This document shows, piece by piece, positions 43,267 through 50,794 of a stretch of 64,000 bases of DNA. Made by a program: the position numbers and the translations under genes. How positions within the stretch are numbered: the stretch's first letter is position 1; each line of letters begins with the position of its first letter. The stretch is from positions 62,001-126,000 of the forward strand of contig NZ_FNVY01000003.1 of NCBI RefSeq assembly GCF_900104595.1. The letters are read 5' to 3'. The DNA is from Enterococcus timonensis. GTDB taxonomy: Bacteria; Bacillota; Bacilli; Lactobacillales; Enterococcaceae. The notes under the pieces were generated by a model. It saw only the letters and a program-made list of their open reading frames with translations. It had not been told where the DNA came from and made no database searches.

Positions 43267-45153
43267 ATGAAATTTCAAAAATGGATTCAAGATCACAGTA
43301 ATCACATTACCGTGATTTCAGCAGTATTAATTGTGTTAGGGTTTATCGGAAAATTTATCGGAGTAATGCCTTTATACAATATTTCTTTAGCAGTCGCTTC
43401 GGTGATTGCCGTTATCCCCATTGCGATTCACGCCTATCAAGCAGTGAAAGTAAAAGTAATTTCCATTGATTTACTCGTCACGATTGCCGTTGTTGGTGCT
43501 TTTATTATTGGTGAGTACAACGAGTCGGCGATTGTTACTTTCTTATTTTTGTTCGGGAGTTTCTTAGAGCAAAAAACGTTAACCAAAACCCGCGAGTCGA
43601 TCAAAGCTTTAACCGAAATGGCTCCAACGACAGCGAGCGTTTTACAAGCGGATGGCACAACTGAAGAAGTTGAAATTGATGACGTTGAAGAAGGCGACGT
43701 GGTCTTAGTTAAAACGGGTGGCGCCATTCCCGTTGATGGTACGGTTGTTGAAGGAAAAGGGTACGCCGATGAAGCGGCCGTCACTGGTGAATCAAAACAA
43801 GTCGTTAAAGAAGTCGGGGCCGAAGTATTTTCCGGAACGATTTTAGCCGATGGATTTTTACAAATTGAAGCAACTAAAGTCGGCGACGATACAACATTTG
43901 CCAAAATTATTGAACTCGTTGAAGAAGCGCAAGATACAAAATCTCACGCCGAAAAATTTATCGATCGGTTCGCTCAGTATTATACACCAGCCGTTTTACT
44001 GATTGCTTTAGTCGTTGGTTTAGTAAGTCGTGATTTTCGTTTAGCAATTACCGTTTTAGTTCTCGGATGCCCTGGAGCTTTGGTAATTGGTGCTCCAGTT
44101 TCTAACGTTGCTGGTATCGGTAATGGCGCCAAACGCGGCATCTTAGTTAAAGGTGGCGAGGCGATGGATACTTTTTCAAAAATCGATACATTTGTCTTTG
44201 ATAAAACCGGAACGTTAACAAAAGGAACGACTGCCGTTTCAGAAATTAAAAATTACAGTCAAGATGCTGATTTGAGTTTGAAATTAGTAGCACGGTTGGA
44301 AACATTATCCGATCATCCACTAGGCCGGGCGATTATTAATCACGCCACGACAAAAAATTTAAATTTTCAACAACTAGAAATTAAAAATAATCAAACGATT
44401 AAAGGTCAAGGTATTGTGGCCGATATTGACGGACATGAAGTTTGTGCGGGGAATGCAAAATTATTAGCCACCCACAAATTAACTCTTAGCGCCGCCCAAC
44501 AAAAAGATCTTTTAGCGCTACAAAAAACCGGCAGCTCCATTGTAATTGTCGTTATTGATAAAGTCGTCACACAAATTATCGGAGTTTCCGATGAAATTCG
44601 CCCAGAAGTCGCTACGCAATTGGCTCGTTTGAAACAAGCTGGCGCTAAACATTTAGTGATGTTAACTGGTGATAATCAAATTACCGCGCAATATGTCGCT
44701 GAAAAATTAGGGATTGATGAAGTGCACGCCGAATTAATGCCTGATGAAAAAGTAAAATTTGTTAAAAAATTCCAAGATGAAGGTCGTCGCGTCGCATTTG
44801 TCGGCGATGGAATTAATGATTCCCCATCATTAGCCACGGCAGATATCGGAATTGCCATGGGATCAGGAACGGATGTGGCCATTGAAACTTCTGATGTTGT
44901 TTTAATGCAATCAAGTTTTGACGCTTTAGTTCACGCTTATCGTTTGGCGAAAAAAACAGTCTTAAACACACGGGAAAATGTTGTTATTGCTATTGGCGTT
45001 GTAGCCTTCTTACTCATTGGTTTGTTCGCCGGCTTCATTTATATGGCATCTGGGATGTTCGTTCACGAAGCCAGCATTTTAGTGGTCATCTTTAACGCCA
45101 TGCGCTTATTGTATTTTGGCAATAAAGATGTAAAAAAAGTTTCTGCTCAATAA
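43267..45153 (+). CDS. Heavy-metal P1B-type ATPase
   Basis: Membrane pump exporting a transition metal. It has 628 residues, ATG 43267 with GAGGAAG. No N-terminal HMA domain; the separate HMA protein gene follows. About six to eight helices, with TGES in the actuator domain (AAVTGESK), the intramembrane motif CPG in LVLGCPGALVIGAPVS instead of the commoner CPC/CPH/SPC, the phosphorylation site DKTGTLTKG, LSDHPLGRAI (HP motif), and hinge GDGINDSPSLATADIGIAMGSGTD. The CPG form makes the metal uncertain: Cu, Zn/Cd, Fe and Mn are all candidates. Promoter elements are shared with the next gene, implying a metal regulon. Confidence 0.92.
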   Translation: MKFQKWIQDHSNHITVISAVLIVLGFIGKFIGVMPLYNISLAVASVIAVIPIAIHAYQAVKVKVISIDLLVTIAVVGAFIIGEYNESAIVTFLFLFGSFLEQKTLTKTRESIKALTEMAPTTASVLQADGTTEEVEIDDVEEGDVVLVKTGGAIPVDGTVVEGKGYADEAAVTGESKQVVKEVGAEVFSGTILADGFLQIEATKVGDDTTFAKIIELVEEAQDTKSHAEKFIDRFAQYYTPAVLLIALVVGLVSRDFRLAITVLVLGCPGALVIGAPVSNVAGIGNGAKRGILVKGGEAMDTFSKIDTFVFDKTGTLTKGTTAVSEIKNYSQDADLSLKLVARLETLSDHPLGRAIINHATTKNLNFQQLEIKNNQTIKGQGIVADIDGHEVCAGNAKLLATHKLTLSAAQQKDLLALQKTGSSIVIVVIDKVVTQIIGVSDEIRPEVATQLARLKQAGAKHLVMLTGDNQITAQYVAEKLGIDEVHAELMPDEKVKFVKKFQDEGRRVAFVGDGINDSPSLATADIGIAMGSGTDVAIETSDVVLMQSSFDALVHAYRLAKKTVLNTRENVVIAIGVVAFLLIGLFAGFIYMASGMFVHEASILVVIFNAMRLLYFGNKDVKKVSAQ

Positions 45154-45174
45154 TTTCTCAAAAAAAATAAAAAC

Positions 45175-45216
45175 TTGACCGTCGTCAATTTTTATTTGAA
45201 CAATCGCACCTATAAT
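45175..45216 (+). promoter_or_regulatory. Metal-module promoter 2 (HMA chaperone and Dps-like genes)
   Basis: TTGACCGTCGTCAA (45175-45188) with perfect TTGAC/GTCAA arms, then TATAAT (45211-45216). It aligns with the ATPase promoter over about 45 bases (AACTTGA, CGTCAATTTTT, CAAT, ACCTATA.T), so one regulator likely controls both. Confidence 0.62.
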
Positions 45217-45249
45217 AAAGACATAAAGAGATGAAAGGAAGATTCAATT

Positions 45250-45477
45250 ATGAAAAAAATTATTATGCAATTAGATACCTTATCTTGCCCAAGCTGTATG
45301 CAAAAGATCGAAAGTGCCGTTTCTCAACAAGCTGGTGTGAGCGATACGAAAGTGTTGTTTAACGCTAGCAAGATCAAAGCTAATTTCAACCCCGACGAAG
45401 TTACTCCTGAAAAATTATCCGAAGTCGTGGAAAAATTAGGTTACGATGTCAAATCTGTTAAAGTGAAAGAGGCGTAA
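45250..45477 (+). CDS. HMA-domain metal chaperone (CopZ-like)
   Basis: A 75-residue ferredoxin-like HMA domain protein, ATG 45250 with AAAGGAAG. The metal motif CPSC lies at residues 14-17 (LSCPSCMQKIESAV) in place of the usual GMxCxxC, and LGYDVKSV closes the domain. Such proteins carry soft metals to P1B ATPases, and its promoter matches that of the ATPase just upstream. Leu-Ser before the first Cys instead of Met-x suggests possibly different metal handling from classical CopZ. It is followed after three bases by the Dps-like gene. Confidence 0.88.
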   Translation: MKKIIMQLDTLSCPSCMQKIESAVSQQAGVSDTKVLFNASKIKANFNPDEVTPEKLSEVVEKLGYDVKSVKVKEA

Positions 45478-45480
45478 ATC

Positions 45481-46041
45481 ATGAGTGAAAATACATTAAG
45501 CATCGAAGAAAAATTTGCCCAAGAAGTAAAACAATCGGATGTCGATCATCATAAACCAACTGCCGGCGCTATGACCGGTCACATTTTAGCTAACTTTAAA
45601 CTACAAGAAATGAAACTCACCCAAGCAAAATTTTATGTAAAAGGTTTGAACGCTGCTAGTTTAAAAGAAGTTTTTGAAACGTTAGCTAATAACGAAACTT
45701 TGTGGTTTGAAAAAATCGCCCACGAATTAGTAATTGAAAATGAAGTGATTCCTACAACTTTAGAAGAAGTTACTCGCTACGGAAAAATCGCCGAACACGG
45801 TCAAAATAAATATTTGGACGCTACTAGCATGTTAGAAAACTTTGCCAAAGACTTTGACTTCCAAAATATTTTCATCACGCGGGCAATTAAATTAGCCGAA
45901 AATGAAGAAAAATTTGGTCTTCAACAATTATTGATTCAACTATTGTCCTTCAATAAAGACGCCATCTACCAAGTTCAAAGTCTACTAGGAAAAACCGTCC
46001 GAGAAGATCTAGACGAAGAAGACGACGACGATGACGATTAA
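45481..46041 (+). CDS. Dps/ferritin-like protein with acidic tail
   Basis: A 186-residue helical protein, ATG 45481, three bases after the chaperone stop and thus co-transcribed. The four-helix Dps pattern is visible: ILANFKLQEMKLTQAKFYVKGLNAASLKEVFETLA, then NEVIPTTLEEVTRYGKIAE and a C-terminal helix. The canonical ferroxidase residues (H-x11-D-x3-E) are not clearly complete: HILANF offers a His, but the acidic positions are uncertain. The C-terminus is DEEDDDDDD, a probable metal-binding tail that standard Dps proteins lack. With pump and chaperone it suggests a store-or-export response to one metal, possibly iron. Confidence 0.72.
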   Translation: MSENTLSIEEKFAQEVKQSDVDHHKPTAGAMTGHILANFKLQEMKLTQAKFYVKGLNAASLKEVFETLANNETLWFEKIAHELVIENEVIPTTLEEVTRYGKIAEHGQNKYLDATSMLENFAKDFDFQNIFITRAIKLAENEEKFGLQQLLIQLLSFNKDAIYQVQSLLGKTVREDLDEEDDDDDD

Positions 46042-46299
46042 AAAGTAATCGAAATCGCGGTTTGGGACGTAGAGAATTAGGAAAATTTTTGAAAAATCCT
46101 GATTTTAGATTTTTAAAAATTTTATCTATTCTCCTAGTTCCAGCGATTGAGATTCGGATTAAAAAAGTAAAAGAAGGTGCTGTTTTGTCCGTATAATGGC
46201 GTAGGAAAATAGGAAGAAGGTGTAAGAGTGTGTTAACACTCTGAAGGCCTCTTATCTTTTTCCCTAGCCATTGGACAAAACAGCAGGTTAATCGAAATC
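46041..46299 (+). repeat. Two long-hairpin repeats of variant type 3' of the Dps-like gene
   Basis: Unit 1 about 46042-46163, unit 2 about 46164-46286. The pair is bracketed by TAATCGAAATC at 46046-46056 and 46289-46299. Unit 2 has a perfect outer stem TGCTGTTTTGTCC / GGACAAAACAGCA with a GTATA bulge on the 5' arm. Unit 1 uses GAAATCGCGG-type arms and its box covaries (GAGAATTAGG with CTATTCTCC). Neither has the TGTC/GACA ends common elsewhere, yet the architecture is the same. Confidence 0.82.
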
Positions 46300-46326
46300 T
46301 TTTAAAAATCTTTCCAAACTAACAGG

Positions 46327-46388
46327 ATAAAACGTCCTCAACTAAAAATTGTTTCTTGTGAAACATTTTTAGTTGAGGGCGTTTTTAT
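46327..46388 (+). terminator. Large hairpin terminator
   Basis: AAAACGTCCTCAACTAAAAA ... TTTTTAGTTGAGGGCGTTTT with an inner GTTTC-TTGT-GAAAC stem, followed by Ts. It ends the metal-module transcript after the repeats. Confidence 0.82.
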
Positions 46389-46476
46389 TTTTAAAAAATT
46401 ATGCTAAACTTACTGCGTACTGAAAAAAATCCGAAAGGGGTTGTGATGAATGATTGCAACGACAGTTTTTAATATT

Positions 46477-46532
46477 TTGGAGGTATGCGCCAAGGTGTAA
46501 CCTCCGTTAATTTGAGGAGGAACAGTCAACAA
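46477..46532 (+). promoter_or_regulatory. rsgA leader with two ribosome sites
   Basis: A first GGAGG (46479-46483) lies one base before an in-frame ATG (46485). The segment GGAGGT (46479-46484) can pair with ACCTCC just downstream (about 46500-46505). A second GAGGAGG (46514-46520) precedes ATG 46533. The inverted pair could mask a ribosome site. Confidence 0.4.
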
Positions 46533-47474
46533 ATGACTAAAGGAATTATTATTTTTCAAGCACAAGGAATTTACAAAGTAATATTGGATGCAAAAGAAAT
46601 TGTCACCGGTCGCTTGAAAGGCAATCTCTTAAAAGAACGCAGTGCCATGTTAGGCGGCATGCCAGTGGTAGGAGATTTTGTTCAAGGAGAAGTGCATGAT
46701 ACGGATCAATTTTTAATCACCGAAATTTTAGAGCGCAAAAGTTTTTTACAACGAAAAATTGCCGGTTCGAGACAAGATCAACAAGGAATAGCTGCTAATA
46801 TTGATACGGTTTTTATTACTACGAGTGCCAATCATGAATTTAATTTGGCGCGGCTAGAGCGATTTGTGACGATTGTTTGGGATTCTGGGGCGATGCCGGT
46901 GATTGTTTTAACGAAAACTGATTTAGCTCAAGCGGGAATTATCGCACAACAAGTGGAAAAATTAAGCGAATTTTTTATCGGTTTGCCAATAATTACAACT
47001 GGACTAAATGAAGAAATCACCGAAAAATTTTCCGCCTATCTTTCGCCGGAAAAAATCGTTACCTTTATCGGTTCATCTGGTGTCGGAAAATCGACGTTAT
47101 TGAATCAATTTATTCAAGAAAATGCACAAGTCACTCAAGATATTCGAAATGAAGATGCTCACGGACGGCATACGACTACGAGTCGGGAATTATTTGTGCT
47201 GGAAAATGGGGCGATGATTATTGATACCCCGGGCATGAGAGAAGTCGGTTTAGACACTGTTTCTGCCGCAGCGCTAGAGCAATCTTTTGAGCAAATTACT
47301 GGTCTTGCCAAAATGTGTCGCTTTAACAATTGCCAACATAAAACGGAACCTGGCTGTGCGGTGAAAGAAGCCATCAACAATGGCGAATTATCGGATGAAT
47401 TATTCAAAAATTATTTAAAAATGCAAAAGCAATTGCAATTCTTACAAAAAAAAGAAATGCGCAAGAAAAAATAA
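46533..47474 (+). CDS. rsgA: Ribosome small subunit-dependent GTPase A
   Basis: Circularly permuted GTPase for late 30S maturation. It has 313 residues from ATG 46533 (MTKGIIIFQAQGIYKV), the position expected from homologues; the longer frame from 46485 adds 16 residues and starts too close to its ribosome site. OB-fold N-terminus; G4-like VLTKTDLA; G1 FIGSSGVGKSTLLNQF; G3 DTPGMREV; zinc finger MCRFNNCQHKTEPGCAV (Cys/Cys/His/Cys). Standard length. A strong terminator follows immediately. Confidence 0.95.
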   Translation: MTKGIIIFQAQGIYKVILDAKEIVTGRLKGNLLKERSAMLGGMPVVGDFVQGEVHDTDQFLITEILERKSFLQRKIAGSRQDQQGIAANIDTVFITTSANHEFNLARLERFVTIVWDSGAMPVIVLTKTDLAQAGIIAQQVEKLSEFFIGLPIITTGLNEEITEKFSAYLSPEKIVTFIGSSGVGKSTLLNQFIQENAQVTQDIRNEDAHGRHTTTSRELFVLENGAMIIDTPGMREVGLDTVSAAALEQSFEQITGLAKMCRFNNCQHKTEPGCAVKEAINNGELSDELFKNYLKMQKQLQFLQKKEMRKKK

Positions 47475-47479
47475 ATGTC

Positions 47480-47518
47480 AAAGGGGCTGGCCGCAATCAC
47501 TGCGGCCAGCCCCTTTTT
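47480..47518. terminator. Terminator after rsgA
   Basis: AAAGGGGCTGGCCGCA / TGCGGCCAGCCCCTTT perfect 16-bp stem, five-base loop, T-run. Also usable from the minus side. Confidence 0.93.
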
Positions 47519-47520
47519 AG

Positions 47521-47667
47521 TTACAAAATATTTTTGGTAGAAAGTTCATTTAGATAGTCAAAGAGATTTTCTTCAATAATCGTTAAGTCAGTCATTGTTT
47601 TTAAAACTTCAGGATATAAAGTCGAGTTCATCACTAATTCATCTTTGAGGACGACTATTTTTTTCAT
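47521..47667 (-). CDS. Small 48-residue ORF of unknown function
   Basis: On the minus strand an ATG at 47667 follows GAGGG with a seven-base gap and opens a 48-codon frame beginning MKKIVVLKDELVMN and ending LSTKNIL. It is acidic, without a signal peptide or a clear hydrophobic helix. The clean ribosome site and its location just upstream of a terminator on that strand suggest it is real. It lies about 180 bases downstream of the XRE regulator gene on the same strand, with candidate -10 elements in the gap. No family recognised. Confidence 0.5.
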   Translation of the reverse strand: MKKIVVLKDELVMNSTLYPEVLKTMTDLTIIEENLFDYLNELSTKNIL

Positions 47668-47845
47668 GTTTTAGCCCTCATTTCGAAATTTTTTTGTTTT
47701 GGAATTTTTGAAGTATAAGATATTAACAGCTTATATTCTAATATAGAATGGGTACTCGCTTGCAGCATAAAAGACTAGGTTGACAATGCCAATGGCAAAA
47801 TTTCTCTGATTTCTTGTCGAAAGTAGTTGCATCAAAATAGATGGA

Positions 47846-48289
47846 CTAATTCGTCAAAACATTTGCTAAAGTTATTTTTTGTTCTTTTTCCTTAGAGGTG
47901 CCATTTGAATAGGTTATTTTCAGTTGGACAGTAACCAGATCATCTTTTTTAAGAGCAACCAGATACTGGTGGTTGTCCGTTCTAGTGACATCGTCAGGAA
48001 AATAAATCATTTTACCTTGTTGATCATAGGTCAAAGATTTCCCTTGTGAACAAATTGTTTGAGAGCCTAAAAAAATTTTTTGACTCAAGAATAAAAATTG
48101 AAAAAATTCACTTGGGGTTAATTTTAGTCGGTCAATAATTGCTAATAGAGTTTTAAAACTAATTTCAATTTTTCCACGCTCAAAAGCGCCCAGCTCAGAG
48201 TAACTTACCAGATCTTTACTTAAATTTTTCAACGTTAATCTTTTTTTGTTTCGTAGTCGGCGTACATAAGCACCAGTTTCTTTAGGCAT
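47846..48289 (-). CDS. XRE/Rgg-type HTH regulator with an unusual C-terminal domain
   Basis: A 147-residue protein from ATG 48289 (GGAGGG site). Residues 1-65 form an XRE helix-turn-helix of the Rgg kind (GAYVRRLRNKKRLTLKNLSKDL, SELGAFERGKIEISFKTLLAIIDRLKLTPSEFF). The remaining 80 residues are not the TPR-like peptide-binding domain of Rgg but a beta-rich segment (QGKSLTYDQQGKMIYFPDD, VTVQLKITYSNGTSKEKEQKITLANVL). It may be a fusion of an Rgg-type DNA-binding domain to another module or a degenerate descendant. Targets unknown. The nearby 48-codon ORF and the divergent PadR gene are candidates. Confidence 0.72.
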   Translation of the reverse strand: MPKETGAYVRRLRNKKRLTLKNLSKDLVSYSELGAFERGKIEISFKTLLAIIDRLKLTPSEFFQFLFLSQKIFLGSQTICSQGKSLTYDQQGKMIYFPDDVTRTDNHQYLVALKKDDLVTVQLKITYSNGTSKEKEQKITLANVLTN

Positions 48290-48395
48290 AAGATTCCCTC
48301 CTGTAAAAACGATCAAAGATAATCTGCTGAGTAATGTTATATTTTGTTTTTATTATATTCTTTCTGGTAGATGTTTACAATAAATAATTTTTTAC

Positions 48396-48424
48396 TTGAC
48401 CTGTCGGAGTAATTCTGCTATTTT
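48396..48424 (+). promoter_or_regulatory. Promoter of the second PadR module
   Basis: TTGACC (48396-48401), 17-base spacer, TATTTT (48419-48424). The flanks AATTCTGCTATTTTAATTAC and GTAATTATTAATT hold ATTAC/GTAAT symmetry that may be an operator. Confidence 0.6.
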
Positions 48425-48469
48425 AATTACAACGGCAGATGAAGTAATTATTAATTGAGGAGGTGGGCA

Positions 48470-48802
48470 ATGTTAACGAGTGATAGCATGCGGGGTTATA
48501 ATGATTTGCTGATTTTAGCGACTTTACAAAAAGGAGATTCTTATGGCTATGCAATTTCTAAAGCAATTTTCCAACAAGTACACGAAAAATATTTAATTAA
48601 AGAAACAACGTTGTATTCGGCGTTTGCCCGCTTAGAAAAAAATCAGCTGATTATTGCTTACCCCGGGAAAATGACTCACGGCAAACCAAGAACTTACTAT
48701 AAAATAAGCCAAGAAGGACAAAAATATTTGGAGAAAAAAAAGGAAGAATGGCATGAAATTCAAACAATTATGAATCTTTTTTTTGAGGAGGAAAAGGAAT
48801 GA
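48470..48802 (+). CDS. PadR family transcriptional regulator
   Basis: A 110-residue winged-helix regulator from ATG 48470, with GAGGAGGTG before it; the TTG at 48455 overlaps that site. Core features: LLILATLQKGDSYGYAISKAI, KETTLYSAFARLEKNQLIIAYPGKMTHGKPRTYYKISQEG. C-terminal helix rich in Lys/Glu. Its stop overlaps the next start (ATGA), so the membrane protein downstream is coupled and probably co-regulated, the same design as the pair at 40148-41748, with which this regulator shares obvious similarity. Confidence 0.9.
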   Translation: MLTSDSMRGYNDLLILATLQKGDSYGYAISKAIFQQVHEKYLIKETTLYSAFARLEKNQLIIAYPGKMTHGKPRTYYKISQEGQKYLEKKKEEWHEIQTIMNLFFEEEKE

Positions 48803-49779
48803 ACACGTTAAAAATTTATCTGGATGGCTTATTTAAAAATCTACCAAAAACTCCTGAAAATCATCAACTTTATGATGATCTTTTAGCTAATGCTGAGGAC
48901 CGCTATCAGGAATTAACGGCAGAAGGTCTTGATGAAGCCAGTGTCATTGGTAAAATTATTGCTGAAATGGGTAGTGCCGAAGAATTAACCGCAGAATTTG
49001 GCGGGGAAGAACAAGATCAAAATCAGTCGGGAAATCATTCGGCTTACGATCAATGGACACAAACTTCCGCCAGAGAAAAAGAAATTCCTGCCGAAACAAA
49101 AGGAATTTCTGGAGAATTTTTTGAAGAGCAGCAAAAAGTTTTTCGTCGGAATATCTTACTGATTGCCCTTGGTGTGATGATTTTCTTTATGGGGAGCGGA
49201 TTATTTATAGCCAATCAATCATATGGCCCGCGAACTTTATTTTTCTTAGGGGCGGGACTGGCGCTAATTATTTCTATTATTTTATTGAGTTTAGGGAGCG
49301 TCAATTTAATTTTGCAACGGCAAAAATTAGCCGGTGTTTCAATTAGCGAAGAGGCTAAAAGAGCGGCTCGCTACCAGTTAGAAAATTTTTCCAACTCAGC
49401 TAAATTATGTCTAGTGCTAGGCATAGGCGTTTTCTTGTTGGGATTTTTACCGGTGATCTTTTTAGCGGTTCATCCGAGATTTTCCATGTTAGTAGGCTTT
49501 GGCTTGTTACTGATGATTAACGGCTTGACAGCTTTTCTTTTCATTTACGGATTTGGGAATCGGTGGTTTTTAAAAAAATTCAGTCAAGAAAAAATATTCG
49601 CCCCCAAAATGATTGATGCTCCGGAAAGATCCAGTGCGGATGTGCGTTTTGATGGTTGGTATTGGCCCGCTGTTTGGTTATTGTTCATGGTAAGTGGTTT
49701 TCTTTTTCATGCGTGGGCGGTTAGTTGGTTAATTTTTCCAGTGGCGGCGATTGTTAGGAGAAATATTAGGAGAAACTAA
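48799..49779 (+). CDS. Membrane protein with N-terminal permease-prefix (HAAS/DUF1700-like) domain
   Basis: A 326-residue protein, ATG 48799 overlapping padR. Residues 1-70 (LKIYLDGLFKNLPKTPENHQLYDDLLANAEDRYQELTAEGLDEASVIGKII) form the helical prefix domain often encoded beside PadR. A polar Gln/Ser-rich stretch (about 75-110) follows. Then two pairs of helices appear (about 118-137, 143-168, 200-223, 228-252) and a final pair near 290-320. No ATPase or known transport motif. The prefix domain resembles the N-terminus of the DUF4097 protein at 40510, so the two modules share a sensor or adaptor part. Confidence 0.78.
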   Translation: MNTLKIYLDGLFKNLPKTPENHQLYDDLLANAEDRYQELTAEGLDEASVIGKIIAEMGSAEELTAEFGGEEQDQNQSGNHSAYDQWTQTSAREKEIPAETKGISGEFFEEQQKVFRRNILLIALGVMIFFMGSGLFIANQSYGPRTLFFLGAGLALIISIILLSLGSVNLILQRQKLAGVSISEEAKRAARYQLENFSNSAKLCLVLGIGVFLLGFLPVIFLAVHPRFSMLVGFGLLLMINGLTAFLFIYGFGNRWFLKKFSQEKIFAPKMIDAPERSSADVRFDGWYWPAVWLLFMVSGFLFHAWAVSWLIFPVAAIVRRNIRRN

Positions 49780-49790
49780 CATTTTTTTAT

Positions 49791-49838
49791 ATTTGATGTT
49801 GGTGCTTATTAAGAGCGTCGGCATCAAATTTTTTTTGG
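49791..49838 (+). terminator. Terminator after the second PadR module
   Basis: ATTTGATG / CATCAAAT arms extended by TTGGTG..CGTCGG partial pairing, then a run of Ts. Confidence 0.75.
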
Positions 49839-49840
49839 AC

Positions 49841-49870
49841 AAAAAAAAGAAAGCACCGAGATGCTTTCTT
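49841..49870 (-). terminator. Terminator of the GntR gene
   Basis: On the minus strand AAGAAAGCA-tctcgg-TGCTTTCTT followed by T8, a compact hairpin just after the gntR gene. Confidence 0.8.
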
Positions 49871-49903
49871 AAGATTGAAATGATTTAAAAAAATTTGCCA
49901 AAA

Positions 49904-50632
49904 TTAATCTAGAGCGCCTCGCCGAATGTCTAACATATCGTAGCCCCGAACATCGTAACGGTTGCGACTTCTAGAATAATCAATCGGCGCCCCACTTTCT
50001 AAATAAACCACTTGCTCCACTTCCAAGACAGGATCCGTTGCGGCGCAATCCAAATACTTTTGATCAAAAGCATCACTTTTCGCAGCAGAAAGTATCCGAT
50101 AAATCCCAGCAAATTTCAAGCCGAGATCTTCTAAAATATGGTGATAAATGGAATGGTGCAAATTATTTTCCTTTAAGTCCGGCACTAATTTTACCGGCAT
50201 AAAAGAATGTTCCAAAATATAAGGCGTTCCTTCTAACAAACGCAAGCGAATAATTTTGTAGACGGGCTCATTTTCAGCAATCATTAATTTTTGTTGAATC
50301 GTTTCGTCGGGCATAATAATTTCAAAATCAATAATCTGGCTTTCGAGATGCGCATGGCGAGCGTCCATTTGCCGAGTCAATCCGTAATATTCATTCACCG
50401 GCGATGTGTCTTTATTTAAAAAGGGATGATCTAACACGCGAGTGCCGCTGCCGCGCTTAGAAATCAGCAAACCTTCCATAATTAAAATATTGATTGCCTT
50501 TTTGATGGTCATTCGACTAGCTGAAAACTCAGTGACGAGATCCGTTTGATTGGGCATCAGCGCCCCTTTGGCATAGGTGCCGTCTTTAATTCTCGTGCGC
50601 AAAATATTCGCAATATCTATGTACTTGGACAT
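49904..50632 (-). CDS. GntR family regulator with UTRA domain
   Basis: A 242-residue regulator, ATG 50632 with AGGTG. N-terminal winged helix (MSKYIDIANILRTRIKDG, SASRMTIKKAINILIMEGLL, KRGSGTRVL) and a C-terminal ligand-binding UTRA domain (about 80-240, including PYILEHSFMPV and DYSRSRNRYD). This subgroup controls sugar-phosphate glycosidase genes. It is divergent from the GH1 6-phospho-beta-glucosidase gene, about 160 bp away, and very likely regulates it in response to a phosphorylated beta-glucoside. No PTS permease gene lies beside it, so uptake must be encoded elsewhere. Confidence 0.9.
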   Translation of the reverse strand: MSKYIDIANILRTRIKDGTYAKGALMPNQTDLVTEFSASRMTIKKAINILIMEGLLISKRGSGTRVLDHPFLNKDTSPVNEYYGLTRQMDARHAHLESQIIDFEIIMPDETIQQKLMIAENEPVYKIIRLRLLEGTPYILEHSFMPVKLVPDLKENNLHHSIYHHILEDLGLKFAGIYRILSAAKSDAFDQKYLDCAATDPVLEVEQVVYLESGAPIDYSRSRNRYDVRGYDMLDIRRGALD

Positions 50633-50711
50633 CTGTTCACCTCTGGAGTCAGTATAACTAAAAATAAATGACTAGACAAGTTTTATGAGGCGGCAAAAAG
50701 AAAATTTTCAT

Positions 50712-50740
50712 TTGTCTTTTTGAAACGATTTCTTTATGAT
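50712..50740 (+). promoter_or_regulatory. Promoter of the GH1 gene with cre-like spacer
   Basis: TTGTCT (50712-50717), 17-base spacer and TATGAT (50735-50740). The spacer contains GAAACGATTTC, a palindrome close to, but one base shorter than, a CcpA cre site. Confidence 0.55.
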
Positions 50741-50794
50741 GAGAAGAGGAACAAAAAAGATATATTAATAGTAGGAAATAAAAGGAGGATGACC

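Noticed and set aside
46350-46365. Possible parS site (TGTTTCTTGTGAAACA)
   Set aside because: It matches 14 of 16 bases of the ParB site but lacks the central CG and forms the inner loop stem of a terminator.
50721-50733. CcpA cre site before the GH1 gene
   Set aside because: GAAACGATTTC is palindromic and well placed, but its half-site spacing is one base short of the cre consensus; kept only as cre-like.
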